Assembly: GCA_009746045.1 (NCBI GenBank)
Contig: RPFO01000080.1
Location: 9,481,613 to 9,545,612, forward strand
Reading direction: 5' to 3'
DNA from: Mesostigma viride
Taxonomy: Eukaryota; Streptophyta; Mesostigmatophyceae; Mesostigmatales; Mesostigmataceae
DNA: 64,000 bases
Shown here: positions 11,044 to 20,934 of the stretch, one piece after another
How the letters are laid out: each line of letters opens with the position of its first letter
How positions within the stretch are numbered: position 1 is the stretch's first letter
Position numbers and translations under genes: made by a program
The notes under the pieces: generated by a model
Seen by the model: the letters and a program-made list of their open reading frames with translations, nothing else
Told to the model about the DNA's origin: nothing
Databases searched by the model: none

Positions 11044-11699
11044 GGGGCATGGTTGCTTGGGTGGCAGGCATTTCCAGGCCAGACCTTATGGTCATAGCCA
11101 GGTTGCCTGATGACATGCTGACAGAGCTAGGGTCTGCCAAGGTGGCTGATCAGGTCAGGGCTTCGTCTGGCATTCTGTTGTCTGCAGTGGATTTATCACA
11201 ACCCATTTGCATGGAGCTGTATGTGGATAGCTCAATGGACAGCAGGCAGGTCTCCAAGGTCAGGGGCAGGGCTGCAGGGCTCTTTGTGCTCAGACAGGAA
11301 GGCCTGGGGAGTTTGGTGAGCTGGTTCAGTCGCCTGCACAAACGGGTGGCTGTCAGTAGTGATGTGGCAGAATGCAGGGCTATTTGTGAAGGCATTCACA
11401 CAAGCCTTTATCTGAAGGAGTTGCTTCATCAGATGACTTCTAACACTCCTTGGCCACTTCAGGTTACCACTCTTCTCAAAACAGACTCCATGGGGATGGT
11501 GCAGTTTGTGCACAGGCAGATGGCCAGAAGTAGGGACTTGGATTATCTCCTTCTTAAGGAATTGTCCTCCTTGGCCAATATTGAGCATATCCCTGGGGTT
11601 GACAATCCTGCTGATGCTTTGACCAAGCTAGTGCAGAAGGCAGCAGTGCAATACAAGGTTCTTCAGTCTCTGATGGACCCATCTCAGCAAGCTGTCTAA
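10956..11699 (+). CDS. pol: Pol of element A, part 3: RT end and RNase H
   Basis: This is the continuation of pol in another frame after the break near 10950. It covers the RT connection and a copia-type RNase H: ELYVDSSMDSRQ (first acidic residue), SSDVAECRAICEG (second), LLKTDSMGMVQF (third) and HIPGVDNPADALTK at the end. RNase H would remove the RNA strand during reverse transcription. The stop at 11697-11699 ends the coding region, leaving about 950 bp before the 3' LTR. Element B has the same arrangement. Confidence 0.87.
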   Translation: MLLVGGNDYQETLISKLPPVITQALCPMVRGMVAWVAGISRPDLMVIARLPDDMLTELGSAKVADQVRASSGILLSAVDLSQPICMELYVDSSMDSRQVSKVRGRAAGLFVLRQEGLGSLVSWFSRLHKRVAVSSDVAECRAICEGIHTSLYLKELLHQMTSNTPWPLQVTTLLKTDSMGMVQFVHRQMARSRDLDYLLLKELSSLANIEHIPGVDNPADALTKLVQKAAVQYKVLQSLMDPSQQAV

Positions 11700-11984
11700 G
11701 CTGGTGCCTGGTTATAGGGCATTGGAGAGCAGATTGTGTGGTAGTGTCAGCATTGTGACTGGCATAATACCTGTATTTTAGTCTGTACTAAGGCTCATGG
11801 ACCATGGTACACTCACTCTGATTTTAATCAGGATACAGCCAGGTTTTGGCTGGGGTTCATGCTGTTGACTACACAAGGTTGACAGGTCCATTACAGACCA
11901 TGTATTCTATTTAAAAAGAAATGTATATTTGTACATACCTCTCACAATGGTCTGGGAACCTTTATTCTGGGGTTTATAGGGCGG

Positions 11985-11995
11985 GGTTCGATTCC
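11985..11995 (+). promoter_or_regulatory. B-box/T-arm-like motif in element A 3' UTR
   Basis: GGTTCGATTCC lies inside CGGGGTTCGATTCCCTG, which can fold as a tRNA T-arm. No matching A box or acceptor stem is seen nearby, so this is not a tRNA gene. Element B has GGTTCAATTCC at the equivalent place. Confidence 0.5.
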
Positions 11996-12141
11996 CTGGT
12001 ATTATGTTTCTACAAGCTGGCCTGCTCAGGTGTTTTACCTGTTCAGACTTCCCTAGTTCCCCAGGGCAGGATTTAATTGTTGCCTATGTGTTTCATTTTG
12101 TCATTTGTTTGCTGTGGCAATTTATCATCTGACAAGTAGAC

Positions 12142-12162
12142 GGGCGCCATAAGACGGGCGCC
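12142..12162 (+). promoter_or_regulatory. GGGCGCC direct repeat, possible RNA dimer or packaging signal
   Basis: Two copies of GGGCGCC are spaced 14 bp apart with CATAAGA between them. Each contains the palindrome GGCGCC. The same pair with the same 14-bp period occurs in element B at 40548-40568. Self-complementary hexamers of this kind can drive RNA kissing interactions, but that function is inferred. Confidence 0.5.
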
Positions 12163-12631
12163 AATACTAACCTGTTGAGAGTATGACGGGGAAACTATTG
12201 TAATACGTCTTACTTTGTCAAGTGGTATTTCAATTGTCATGGATTTATTGTGCTTATATTAGATATGTACTGGGTTTTATGGGATTAGTATCTGGGATTA
12301 ATGTAACTCACCGCCAGAAGGTCATTGTACTGGAGGCTCTACCGAGGTGATGGGATTAATTCCTGGAGAAGACCTCATAGAATTAACCTGTATGTATTTA
12401 ATTTTGTGTGTTTCTAATATCTGGTGGTACTCTGTAATGCCACTTCCATAGGTTTTTATCCATTTCTCATGAAATGGTTTTCCCTGTGGCAGATCTGTTT
12501 CTTTTCCAGTTCCTTAAAAGAAAGGGCTGGGGGAATGGCATTGGCCATTAAAGACATCTGTTCAAGCTTCAAGCTGGAGTGAAGGACATTTCAAGCTACT
12601 TCAAGGGTCCCTGGCAGGGGATGTAATCCCT

Positions 12632-12650
12632 AAAGAAAAGAAGGGATTGG
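12632..12650 (+). other. Polypurine tract of element A
   Basis: AAGAAAAGAAGGGATTGG lies directly against the 3' LTR start AGTT. Elements B (AAAGGGTTGG) and C (AATGGCTGG) end similarly, which supports the LTR boundary and plus-strand priming here. Confidence 0.8.
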
Positions 12651-13266
12651 AGTTAACGTAAAGGATTTACGTTAGATGGATAGAGATTGTTACGCTCTTT
12701 CCAACGGCACCTTGAACGCCTCATTTGGTTAAGGAACGTAAAAGTTATGACGTTTCCTAGGCTGTGCCGACAGTACCCGGCGCGCCACTGTGGGCGCGTA
12801 CGGACACAGGATGTACAAGTGTCACTTTGATAGTCCGCAGGACGTTGACAGGACTTGTACAGGACTTGATGGTCAATTGATAGGTAGGCGCACTGTAGCG
12901 CGCCAGGACCTATGAGACAGTTGATGCTGACTAGTGTACGGATAGGTCCACAGGACTAGCCGTATGGACAATTGATAGATCTGCGCGCCAAAGGCGTGCC
13001 GGAGTCTGTGTAATCAATTGATTGACAGTTCAGCTGTGACAGTGCAGCTGAATACTTGGACGCGTCCCTAGCAAGCTATATGAGTGACTTGGTCACACTG
13101 GGGCGCTAGCTCTTGCGTGCACGCTCTCTTGGCATAACGACCCTGTCGTCTGTGCTACGTGCAGTCTCGGACTTGACGTGACTTACGTCTGTGTTTGCTC
13201 ATTATAATAAAGGCAACTTTCCTGCAAGAGCCATGGATTCCCTCGGTGGTAAACTCTCATTCAACT
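12651..13266 (+). repeat. 3' LTR of element A
   Basis: 616 bp, starting AGTTAACG and ending TTCAACT, followed by the target duplication ATATG. It contains the uninterrupted TTAA at 12729-12732 that was hit in the 5' LTR, and AATAAA at 13207-13212. Confidence 0.95.
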
Positions 13267-13271
13267 ATATG

Positions 13272-13708
13272 TATTCTCTTTCTTGTGATTTCTTTGCACG
13301 CCTCTCGCTGAGATGTTAAGAGTGCTCTCCAACAGCCAAATGTATAATATATATCCATTTCCATCACCATTCATCTTCATCATCCTGAACGACTCGAACA
13401 CGCGGACAAGATAACGGCAGGCTCGAGCTACCATGGTCCGGATTCTCCCGCTTTCTGGCCTGCGCTGGTTGTCTCCTTGATATATATATATATATATATT
13501 CATTGAGAATGATAGATTACGGAGGTGAGATAGGCATGCAACACAAGGAAAAACCCGATAACTGGGAGAATAACCCTGAAGAAATTAATAGTAATCTGAC
13601 ACAGACATCCAAGGATCACGCCAGCGGCACAAGGTACAACTAACTAGACATCACAAAACTACACGCAGCAACAGCGCTGCCGGCCCACCATGCAGGCCTG
13701 GAAGGGAT
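13272..13708. other. Flank of A and 3' region of element D; TA microsatellite
   Basis: No gene is seen. A (TA)n run lies at about 13480-13500. The segment between it and the D stop codon is probably the 3' UTR of D on the minus strand, but the exact 3' end is not clear. Confidence 0.45.
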
Positions 13709-16480
13709 CTAGACCGCATGGGTCGCGACAAAGTCGGCCCGGGTGCGGCGGAATAACACATCAGCCACGGTGCGAGTGAGGGCGAGTGACAGGCGCTGCC
13801 GCCAATACGAGGACCACGTGCGGGCCGACCACGGGGCGGTCTGACCCTCGAGGTCGAGGCGGTCTTCACGGCGCTGGCAGCACTCGTGGAAAAACTCCGC
13901 TGTCTTGGGGCCCATGGCCCCGAACTCCTCAAGGACAAAGGGGATGACCCGGTGGGGCCCCACATTGCCGTAGGAGGCAAACTTGTCGCGCTCAGCCACA
14001 GTGGCAGCAGCGCCGGCATCCACAGCCGCCCGGAGGATGTGGCGACCGGAAAGCGGCCGAGCCACGGAGACATCGATGAGCAGGTGGCAACCCTGCCCGT
14101 CGTAGTCAAGCACGGTAATGTCGGGGCGGTGGTTGGGTGAGTAGAGGGCGGCCCCATCCGCGTCCTCGCACTTGATGGTGGAGTGGGGAAAGACCGACCG
14201 AACCATGGCACACACCACCCGGAGGAGAGCGGTATGGAGATAGAGGAACCAGTTCTGGTTCTGCTGGCCACCCATGCACGCGATGTAGTGCGTCCCAGTA
14301 GTATCCAGAGCAAGCCCGCAGCTGCCGCAGGACGCACCCGCCGTGATGAGAGGTTGCGGGGCAAAGAGCTGGTGGCGGAGAGCGATGGCGTAAAGGGCCG
14401 GAACCAGCGTGAACAAAGGGCTCATGGGGAGGGCGCGCAGGAATGCGGACCCCACGCTCCCCTCAAGGGAAACGGAGTGAAGCCAAGCCTTCCCCTGATC
14501 GTTCAAGCTCGCGTGCAGACCCATCCAGTCGGCACAGTGTAGTATACCCGCGTAGGTCTTTTGTTGTTTTTCATGAACGCAGGCAGGGAAGACACTAGGA
14601 CTGACGACAGTAGACACGCCGGGCGTGCCCCGGGGCAGGCGACGGTGGACGGCCTGAGCGGGGCGGACGAGGTCGCAAGCCTGCTGGATCCCGAGGTAAG
14701 AATCCTGCACAGCCTGCACAAAGGGGAAGGGGGATGGGGTGACCAAGTCGGGAATGGCGCTGACGGCGCTGGGGACCAACCGGCGGATCTCCGCCCAGGC
14801 TTGAGCAACAGAGCCAAGGAAGGCGGCGGGGGCGAGGCGGGCGGCGCGGGTGAGCCCACACCCGCCCATGCGGCAGGGGAGGGTGGCCAAGCGCATGGAG
14901 TGAGCTGGCAGGCTAGGGCCGGGGAGGAGCACCTGCAAGGCGGCCTGAATGCGCTCGTCATGGCCTTCCGCGGCAAGCCGCACCAAGTGGGGGGGAGCGC
15001 CACGGAGCCAGTGAACCACCCGCGGGTGGGCGCAAAACCACAGGAGGAGCCCTTTGGTCTGGGGGTCCTTGAGGCGCGCCCAAGTCTCGAGGACATGGGT
15101 GCGCTGTTCCACGGTGGCCCGGAGCTCCTCTTCGACGTAGTCAGGGTCACCCACAGGGACGCCTAGGCACGAGAAACCACGCGCCCGCGCCAATGCCCCC
15201 GGGATAGCCGCGGGGAAGCCAGAGCAGTCCCCCTGGGGCGAAAAGACTGCACACTTGGGGAGGGTGAGCCGAAGGTTGATGGCCGCCATGGCCACTTCAA
15301 GGGCAGCCAGGGCGGCAACCACAGCGTCGGCCGGGCCAAGGGCATGGATATCGTCCATATAGGCGAGGAGCACGACATCCGGGTGCGCAGCGTGGACACC
15401 TTGGAGAGCCTTGTGCAGCGGGGCAGACAGGTAAAAGGGGCCGAGGGGGTCACCTTGCTGGGTTCCCGTGCGGGAAGCGATGTCGGCGAACGTCCCATCC
15501 TCCATGAGGAAGGAGAGTTGAGTGGGGTCGCCGTAGCAGGCTGCTGTCCACGCAAGAAGGTCAGGGAACGCCTCGCCGACGGCCTCAAAGATGCTAGCCT
15601 TGGTGACAGCATTGAACGCATTGTGGCAATCCACCTTCAGCGCCACATGGGTCGGATGCGTCTCGAGGTAGGCCTGAACTGTGTGCACGATGATGTCGCT
15701 GCCCCCTTTGGTGGCGACGCCAAGCTGGGCCGCGACGGACTCCTCAGTATCACTCCGGTTGGGGCAGAAGTAGGCGCGAAACTCGGGGGCCTTTTGGCGA
15801 CAAATGACCGTACTCACCAGCTTGCGTAGGACCTCGCCGCAAGCAATGGGACGAACACGGCCAGCAGGCGGGGGGACGTCGTCTTTCAGGAGGGCAATGA
15901 GGCGTGCCCCAGCCAGCCAAGGGCGCGCCTCGGGGGCCAGGGACCCCGCGGCCAAGTCGGCGGCAGCCTCAAAGAGTGCGGTCGCCCCGCCATGGCCCGC
16001 CATCACGGAGAGGTGCTCGTAGCGCCAGCCTGAGGGGCCGGTGGAGGAGGCGTTCGGCAGATCCTTCAGCACAGCCGTGAAGATGTCCAGGTCCAGGACA
16101 ATAGGCGGGGGCGGGGGGGTGGCCGGGGCGGGCACCGCAAAGGCCGGTTCGTCGGGGTGAAGGTCGCGCAAAGCCTGCAGGGTCGGGGGAGTGGAGGGAG
16201 CCAACGCGGTCAGTTCAAGCTTTTGCATGGCCCGGCTCAATTCACCTACCTTCACCAACCGCATGACGTCAGCTTCCACCCGGGCAAAGGAGGCGGCCCC
16301 CGACACCCGGGTGGAGGCCGGAGGCTGCAGCGCCCACAGCCCTTCCCAATCCCCGAGGAGGAACCGCCGGCAGCGAGCGATGACCGCACCCTGTACGCCA
16401 CGCACGCCCCGCTCCAACGGCGCTAAGAGGAGCCGGGGGGTGACGAGAAACAGCTTGTGGCCGAGTTCGTCGAGACTTAA
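13709..16480 (-). CDS. Element D: non-LTR retrotransposon RT with restriction-like endonuclease
   Basis: This frame has no ATG at its start; it is open from about 16480, next to the T terminus, and so is 5'-truncated. Counting from 16417, RT motifs are VDCHNAF (D263), GTQQGDPLGPF (318-328) and YMDDI (353-357). A CCHC finger follows (C697, C700, H710, C714), then a PD-(D/E)xK-type endonuclease signature RPDITVLD with D782 in LLIDVSV. RT followed by CCHC and RPD...D is characteristic of R2/NeSL/HERO-type elements, which nick the target and prime reverse transcription there. No APE endonuclease is seen. About 900 codons are uninterrupted, so the copy is young. Composition is very GC-rich compared with its flanks. 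Confidence 0.85.
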   Translation of the reverse strand, partial: LSLDELGHKLFLVTPRLLLAPLERGVRGVQGAVIARCRRFLLGDWEGLWALQPPASTRVSGAASFARVEADVMRLVKVGELSRAMQKLELTALAPSTPPTLQALRDLHPDEPAFAVPAPATPPPPPIVLDLDIFTAVLKDLPNASSTGPSGWRYEHLSVMAGHGGATALFEAAADLAAGSLAPEARPWLAGARLIALLKDDVPPPAGRVRPIACGEVLRKLVSTVICRQKAPEFRAYFCPNRSDTEESVAAQLGVATKGGSDIIVHTVQAYLETHPTHVALKVDCHNAFNAVTKASIFEAVGEAFPDLLAWTAACYGDPTQLSFLMEDGTFADIASRTGTQQGDPLGPFYLSAPLHKALQGVHAAHPDVVLLAYMDDIHALGPADAVVAALAALEVAMAAINLRLTLPKCAVFSPQGDCSGFPAAIPGALARARGFSCLGVPVGDPDYVEEELRATVEQRTHVLETWARLKDPQTKGLLLWFCAHPRVVHWLRGAPPHLVRLAAEGHDERIQAALQVLLPGPSLPAHSMRLATLPCRMGGCGLTRAARLAPAAFLGSVAQAWAEIRRLVPSAVSAIPDLVTPSPFPFVQAVQDSYLGIQQACDLVRPAQAVHRRLPRGTPGVSTVVSPSVFPACVHEKQQKTYAGILHCADWMGLHASLNDQGKAWLHSVSLEGSVGSAFLRALPMSPLFTLVPALYAIALRHQLFAPQPLITAGASCGSCGLALDTTGTHYIACMGGQQNQNWFLYLHTALLRVVCAMVRSVFPHSTIKCEDADGAALYSPNHRPDITVLDYDGQGCHLLIDVSVARPLSGRHILRAAVDAGAAATVAERDKFASYGNVGPHRVIPFVLEEFGAMGPKTAEFFHECCQRREDRLDLEGQTAPWSARTWSSYWRQRLSLALTRTVADVLFRRTRADFVATHAV

Positions 16481-16521
16481 ATAATAATATAATTACTTAC
16501 AGCAGAGTGAAATCACTCAAA

Positions 16522-17049
16522 CCAAAGCAAACGCCCAGCTATAAACCTCTATATATATACTTTGAGGGGGGTGGCCGGCATCTGCTTATTGACGTTTCGG
16601 TGGCGCGGCCCTTGGCTCTTAGCCACGTGGCTGGGGCCTCCCTCACGGCAGGTTACACGGCGGACCGGGCGGAGCGGGCCAAGCTCCTGGCGTACGGCGA
16701 CGTCGGGCACCATCGTGTGGTGCCCTTTGTCCTGGAGGAGTTTGGGGCCATGGGGCCCCTGACCTCCGCCTTCTTCAAGGAGTGTTGCCGGCTCCGGGAG
16801 GACCGGCTGGACCTGGAGGGCCAGCGGGCCCCATGGTCGGCGCGGACCTGGACGTCATATTGGCGTCAGCGCTTGTCGGTGGCGCTGACTCGGGCCATGG
16901 CTGACATCATGCTCCGCCGTACGCGGGCTGATTTTGCGGTGCAGCAGGGCTATTAGGTTCCTCCCGTTAGGCGTTTCCATTGGTCTTATCGTAGTATAGA
17001 GCTTTGACATGGCTCTGTATATAGGTTTATAGCTGGGCGTTTGCTTTGG
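16522..17049. mobile_element. 528-bp TIR element carrying a fragment of a D-like gene
   Basis: Perfect 27-bp inverted repeats lie at 16522-16548 and 17023-17049 (outer bases CCAAAGCAAACG). The flanking sequence is continuous at 26311-26330 without this insert, giving an empty site. The interior is mostly the last ~130 codons of a D-like retrotransposon. The target duplication is not resolved. It resembles a Pack-MITE-style capture. Confidence 0.7.
16561..16956 (+). pseudogene. C-terminal fragment of a D-like non-LTR element
   Basis: The frame encodes HLLIDVSVARPL and runs to TRADFAVQQGY, closely matching the end of element D (LLIDVSVARPLSG ... TRADFVATHAV) but on the opposite strand. It has the last Asp of the restriction-like endonuclease but lacks the RPD motif, the finger and the RT, so it cannot be active by itself. 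It is diverged enough from D to derive from another copy. Confidence 0.85.
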
Positions 17050-17099
17050 GGGTGGTTTTACCGGATTAGGATACATTTGCACGGCTTCAAATGTATCCT

Positions 17100-17880
17100 A
17101 AATGCACCATTGGCAAACATGGTTTCTGGACATGGTCGATATCATTAATATGTTTGGCAAGCATAATATGATCATGCTTGCCAAAGATGTTGTCTCTTTT
17201 CATATTTCACACATATATTATCGGCCTCGGCGTGCCATGCTTCCACGTTTGTTGTCTCTTTTCATATATTGTGAATATGATCAATAAAATTCCAAACATG
17301 ACCATGTTGGAGACTTCAAGTGGAGCATCATGATTACTGTTTTCACTATTACGTAACCCATGGTTCATGTTAACATGGCATAATGAGCAATCCTATTGAC
17401 CCCATGACTAATGGTGAAGTTAATAAAGTTACATCGTGGCACGTCACTATAGCATCAAGTTGCATCATTGTGCATAAAGTAGTTTAGCACTGAGTTGGCA
17501 TGCCAACACCAGGTACACTAAATAAATTAAAACCAGAATTGATAAACAACCCAGTATCCAAATACAGTATCCATATATATGCAGGTCGTACTACAGGTAC
17601 AGCCACGGCTGCCACGCGGCTTCTGCAGCGATCACGCTCTTTCTCCTAGACAATTGCTCTACTGGTCCCTACAGGTCGGTCGACTTGGACCATGATGCGT
17701 CAAGAACAGTTAATTGACCGACTTAAACAAGATGTTTGTCTACATGCAGCTGTCTGCACCTAACTAACGCGAAACCGCGTGCTACCAAATATAGGGGCAA
17801 ATGCATGAGTAACACATGTCAACGCACAACCGGTGGAAATCACGCGATACCAACCGCGGCAACAGTGGTGTGAACATAGC
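17100..17880. other. AT-rich stretch without a recognised gene
   Basis: No supported coding frame. A small hairpin made from AGGATACATTTG and its complement (about 17067-17099) is the only structure noted. Confidence 0.5.
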
Positions 17881-18330
17881 GGGCACTGACATGCAAAAAA
17901 GCACCAGCAGCGGCATCAGTAGCAAATTGTAGTAGCGGAACAATAGCCACTACATCAATGCAACAACACATCAGCCCAGCAACACAGCAGCAGCATGACC
18001 GTAGCACAGCAGCAGCACAACTGTAGCACATCAACACGGCCGCATAGCAGGAGCACAAGTCAGCGCAGCAGCAACTTAGTATGCCGATTCCTGAATTTCC
18101 TATCAGTGGACTATAGTCCATTGATAGGAAATTCACTAATAGGCAGTACTAGCTCAGCAGCACGGCAGCAATGCAGCAGTGCATCAACACAGCAGCACGA
18201 CAGCAATACATCAGCGGCACGGCAGCAATGCAGCAACACATCAGCACAATAGCACAGCAGCAGTACGGCAGCAATGCAGCAGCAATAGCATGGCAGCACA
18301 GCAGCAGCAGCAGCACATGAGCAGCTCAAT
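17880..18330. repeat. Imperfect CAG/CAGCA simple repeats
   Basis: Degenerate CAG-, AGCAC- and CAACA-rich repeats, lying just downstream of the stop of the minus-strand gene at 18352. Frames within it are compositional only. Confidence 0.7.
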
Positions 18331-18351
18331 GACAACAACGCTGCTTGCGCT

Positions 18352-19882
18352 TCAGCAGTCGTCGTCGTCGTCATCGTCATCGGCAAGGATGAGCGCTCGC
18401 TTCCGACGCCGGGAGGCGCCTGCGTTGTTGTTCTCCGCCACAACGTCGCTGGGTGGAACCATCTCGCGCAATCGAGCCTCGGCCAGGGTGATATCCGGCG
18501 CTTGCAACGCAGGGACGACCACACCGGGGCACCCGCAGATCTGTGCCTCCAGCTCGTGGAGAGGCACGCAAGAAACCGCGTCCTCCTCCCAACGGGCACC
18601 CCAGTACATGGCTACCATGTCGTTTTGCGTGTCGACAACAGCGACACGACCATGGTACCTGCCGTCCCGGCTTTCGGTGCGACCGTCCGCGGATGTCACA
18701 CGCTCCGACGCCCAATGACACACGACTTGCCCTACGAGGTTGCGGCTGCCACTCTTGACCTGCAGCGTTACGCCTTCCCAGCATGCCTTCGCCATGCCGA
18801 CGATGCCCTTCGAGCATTCAGCATCTTGCCACTTCACGACCGGGTGTTCCGCGTCATAGGGCACCTCCTTCAGCGCCTTTAGGCACTCCTTGGTGAGCTT
18901 TTCGTTCGCACCCAAGGAGACTCCATGGGGCGGCTGACCTCGCTTGCCCACCACTTGTGTCAAGACGAGGTCTGAGGCGGTGATGATCACCGTGTGCGCC
19001 GCAGTGGTTGGCGGATGGGGCCATTGCGCAATGTCTGTATTCCACGGGTGCCACGTGTCATGCAAATGCTTAGCGCGGTATACAAAGAGCTCAATAGAAG
19101 GTTGGCCGCCATCCTCCTTCGCAACCACCTCCTTGATGATGCCAACGAGGACTGGAGTCCACGTGAGCTTCGAGTTGCAGAGAATACCAGCTGAAGGGTG
19201 CCAGTATAGAACAGCGGAGCCTTTCTCAACGCCTTGCATGCGCTTCAAGTAAGCGACCTTGGCTGCCATGGCCCTGTCTTCTGCCGCCCATTCCTGCTGT
19301 GTGTGGCCATCATGACGAACTCGGTCTACCAGCGGGGTGACGCGCACCGCCTCTGCGTCGACCAACGCCATGAAGTGCTCTTCTTGCGTCGGTGGTGGTT
19401 CAGGCGCTGCATCGTGCTCACGCAGGGCGGAGATGTCCGCGCGAGATGGCCACGGCAAAGGGCGCCACTCCTCAGGCACCTCCTCAGGGGCATGTGGGAC
19501 TTGACTTGCGAAAAAAGGCCTTGTTTGGCTTGATGGTGTCGGGCGGAAAGTACCACTGCCAGATGCCATGGGGCAACTTCTCGACCCTTGTTTTGATCGA
19601 CTCCAGCTCCTTCCCCAGAAACTCCATGTTCAATGGTGCGAAGGCTGGGGTGTCCTGCAACATCGGAATGCGGTCTGGATCCACAAGTCGGACGCCAAAC
19701 AGCGGCCGCCCCTCCGCATCAAACCTGTATGGCTGTGTCATCGCCTTCCCGCACCGTGGCGCGCCTTCCTGTCGAGTCCCCGCGGGCTGCCACGGCGTCT
19801 TTTGGGACTCCGTGGTCCGGTAGGACAACCAGGTCTCTGTGTTGCCCTGTACCTGGAAGAAGACGGCGTGGTGCACCTTCAT
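18352..19882 (-). CDS. Unknown protein, two overlapping frames (frameshift near 19517)
   Basis: I do not recognise this gene. The first part starts at ATG 19882 (MKVHHAVFFQVQG) and runs to 19484; the second occupies 18352 to about 19520 in another frame. They overlap at a T6 run (about 19515-19520), so one indel or a short intron would join them into a protein of roughly 500 residues. The C-terminus is basic then strongly acidic (KRALILADDDDDDDD). A Trp-rich central region contains HDTWHPWNTDIAQWPH. No signal peptide, membrane segment or catalytic motif is evident. It lies inside putative element T, with a GC-rich minisatellite just upstream, and could be a T-encoded protein or a captured host gene. 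Confidence 0.5.
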
Positions 19883-19899
19883 TGAGCGACCGCGTTTTT

Positions 19900-20890
19900 C
19901 AGGCACCGGCTGTGCCGCTCCGCCGCTCCGCCGCTCCGCCGCCCGCCGGCTGCGCCGCCGGCCCGCCGCGCGCCGGCTGCCCCGCCCCGTAGCCCGTCGA
20001 CAGGCTGCCCCGCCCCGCCGCATGCCAGCTGCGCCGGCCCGCCGCCCACGCGCGCCGGCAGCGCCGTTGGCCCCCCGCGCGCCGACGGCCCTGCCCCGCC
20101 GCCCGTTGACAGCCCCGCCCCGCCGCATGCCAGCTGCGCCGGCCCGCCGCCCATGCGCGCCGGCAGCGCCGCTGGCCCCCCGCGCGCCGACGGCCCTGCC
20201 CCGCCGCCCGTCGACTGCCCCGCCCCGCCGCCCGTCGACAGCCCTGCCCCGCCGCATGCAGGCTGCGCCGCCGCTGCCACCTCGCTGCGCGCTGGCTGCG
20301 CCACCTCGCCGCCCGCCGACGGCGCCGCCCCGCCGCGCACCGGCTGCCCCGCCCCGCCGCCTGTCGACTGCCCCGCCCCGCCGCATGCCAGCTGCGCCGG
20401 CCCGCCGCCCACGCGCGCCGGCAGCGCCGCTGGCCCCCCGCGCGCTGACGGCCCTGCCCCGCCGCCCGTCGACTGCCCCGCCCCGCCGCCCGTCGACAGC
20501 CCCGACCCACCGCATGCCAGGTGCGCCGGCCCGCCGCCCGCGCGCGCCGGCAGCGCCGCTGGCCCCCGCGCGCCGACGGCCCTGCCCCGCCGCCCGTCAA
20601 CAGCCCTGCCCCGACGCCCGTCGACAGCCCCGCCCCGCCGCATGCCAGCTGCGCCGGCCCGCTGCCCACGCGCGCCGGCAGCGCCGCTGGCCCTGCCCCG
20701 CCGCCCGTCGACTGCCCCGCCCCGCCGCCCGTCGACAGCCCTGCCCCGCCGCATGCCAGGTGCGCCGGCCCGCCGCCCGCGCGCACCGGCAGCGCCGCTG
20801 GCCCCCCGCGCGCCGACGGCCCTGCCCCGCCGCCCGTCGACAGCCCCGCCCCGCCGCATGCCAGCTGCGCCGGCCGGCCGCCCATGCGCG
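19900..20890. repeat. GC-rich minisatellite, ~100-130 bp units
   Basis: Extremely GC-rich repeats around CGCATGCCAGCTGCGCCGG (recurring near 20020, 20122, 20382, 20640 and 20856), with variable unit length and subrepeats such as GCCCGTCGAC. Stop codons are rare on both strands, so long Ala/Pro/Arg frames appear in several frames at once; none is supported. Confidence 0.85.
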
Positions 20891-20934
20891 CCATGCGCTT
20901 CGCAGGTCCATTGGGATCATGAGGCCTGCGCAGA

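Larger units (their letters stand above)
11700..12650 (+). other. 3' untranslated region of element A
   Basis: No ORF is supported here. It carries a tRNA B-box-like motif (11985-11995), a GGGCGCC direct repeat (12142-12162) and a purine-rich tract beside the 3' LTR. Both motifs recur in the same order in the 3' region of element B. Confidence 0.75.
1981..13266 (+). mobile_element. Element A: copia-like LTR retrotransposon, IN-PR-RT-RH order
   Basis: The element is bounded by LTRs at 1981-4336 and 12651-13266 and by the 5-bp duplication ATATG (1976-1980 and 13267-13271). The LTRs start AGTT and end AACT. Without the inserted TTAA element the 5' LTR is 616 bp, exactly the 3' LTR length, and the two look identical by eye, so insertion was recent. 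Internal order is ORF0, gag with a zinc knuckle, then pol with integrase, protease, RT and RNase H. Two TTAA-type elements interrupt it (2063-3798 and 6905-8593). Gag and pol each carry a frame break near a G run, so this copy appears non-autonomous unless those are sequence errors. Confidence 0.93.

Noticed and set aside
11960-12010. tRNA gene around the GGTTCGATTCC motif in element A
   Set aside because: Only a T-arm-like hairpin is visible; no A box, D arm or acceptor stem at tRNA spacing.
13886-16426. Plus-strand ORFs opposite element D
   Set aside because: Shadow frames of a GC-rich coding region; the minus strand carries all RT and endonuclease motifs.
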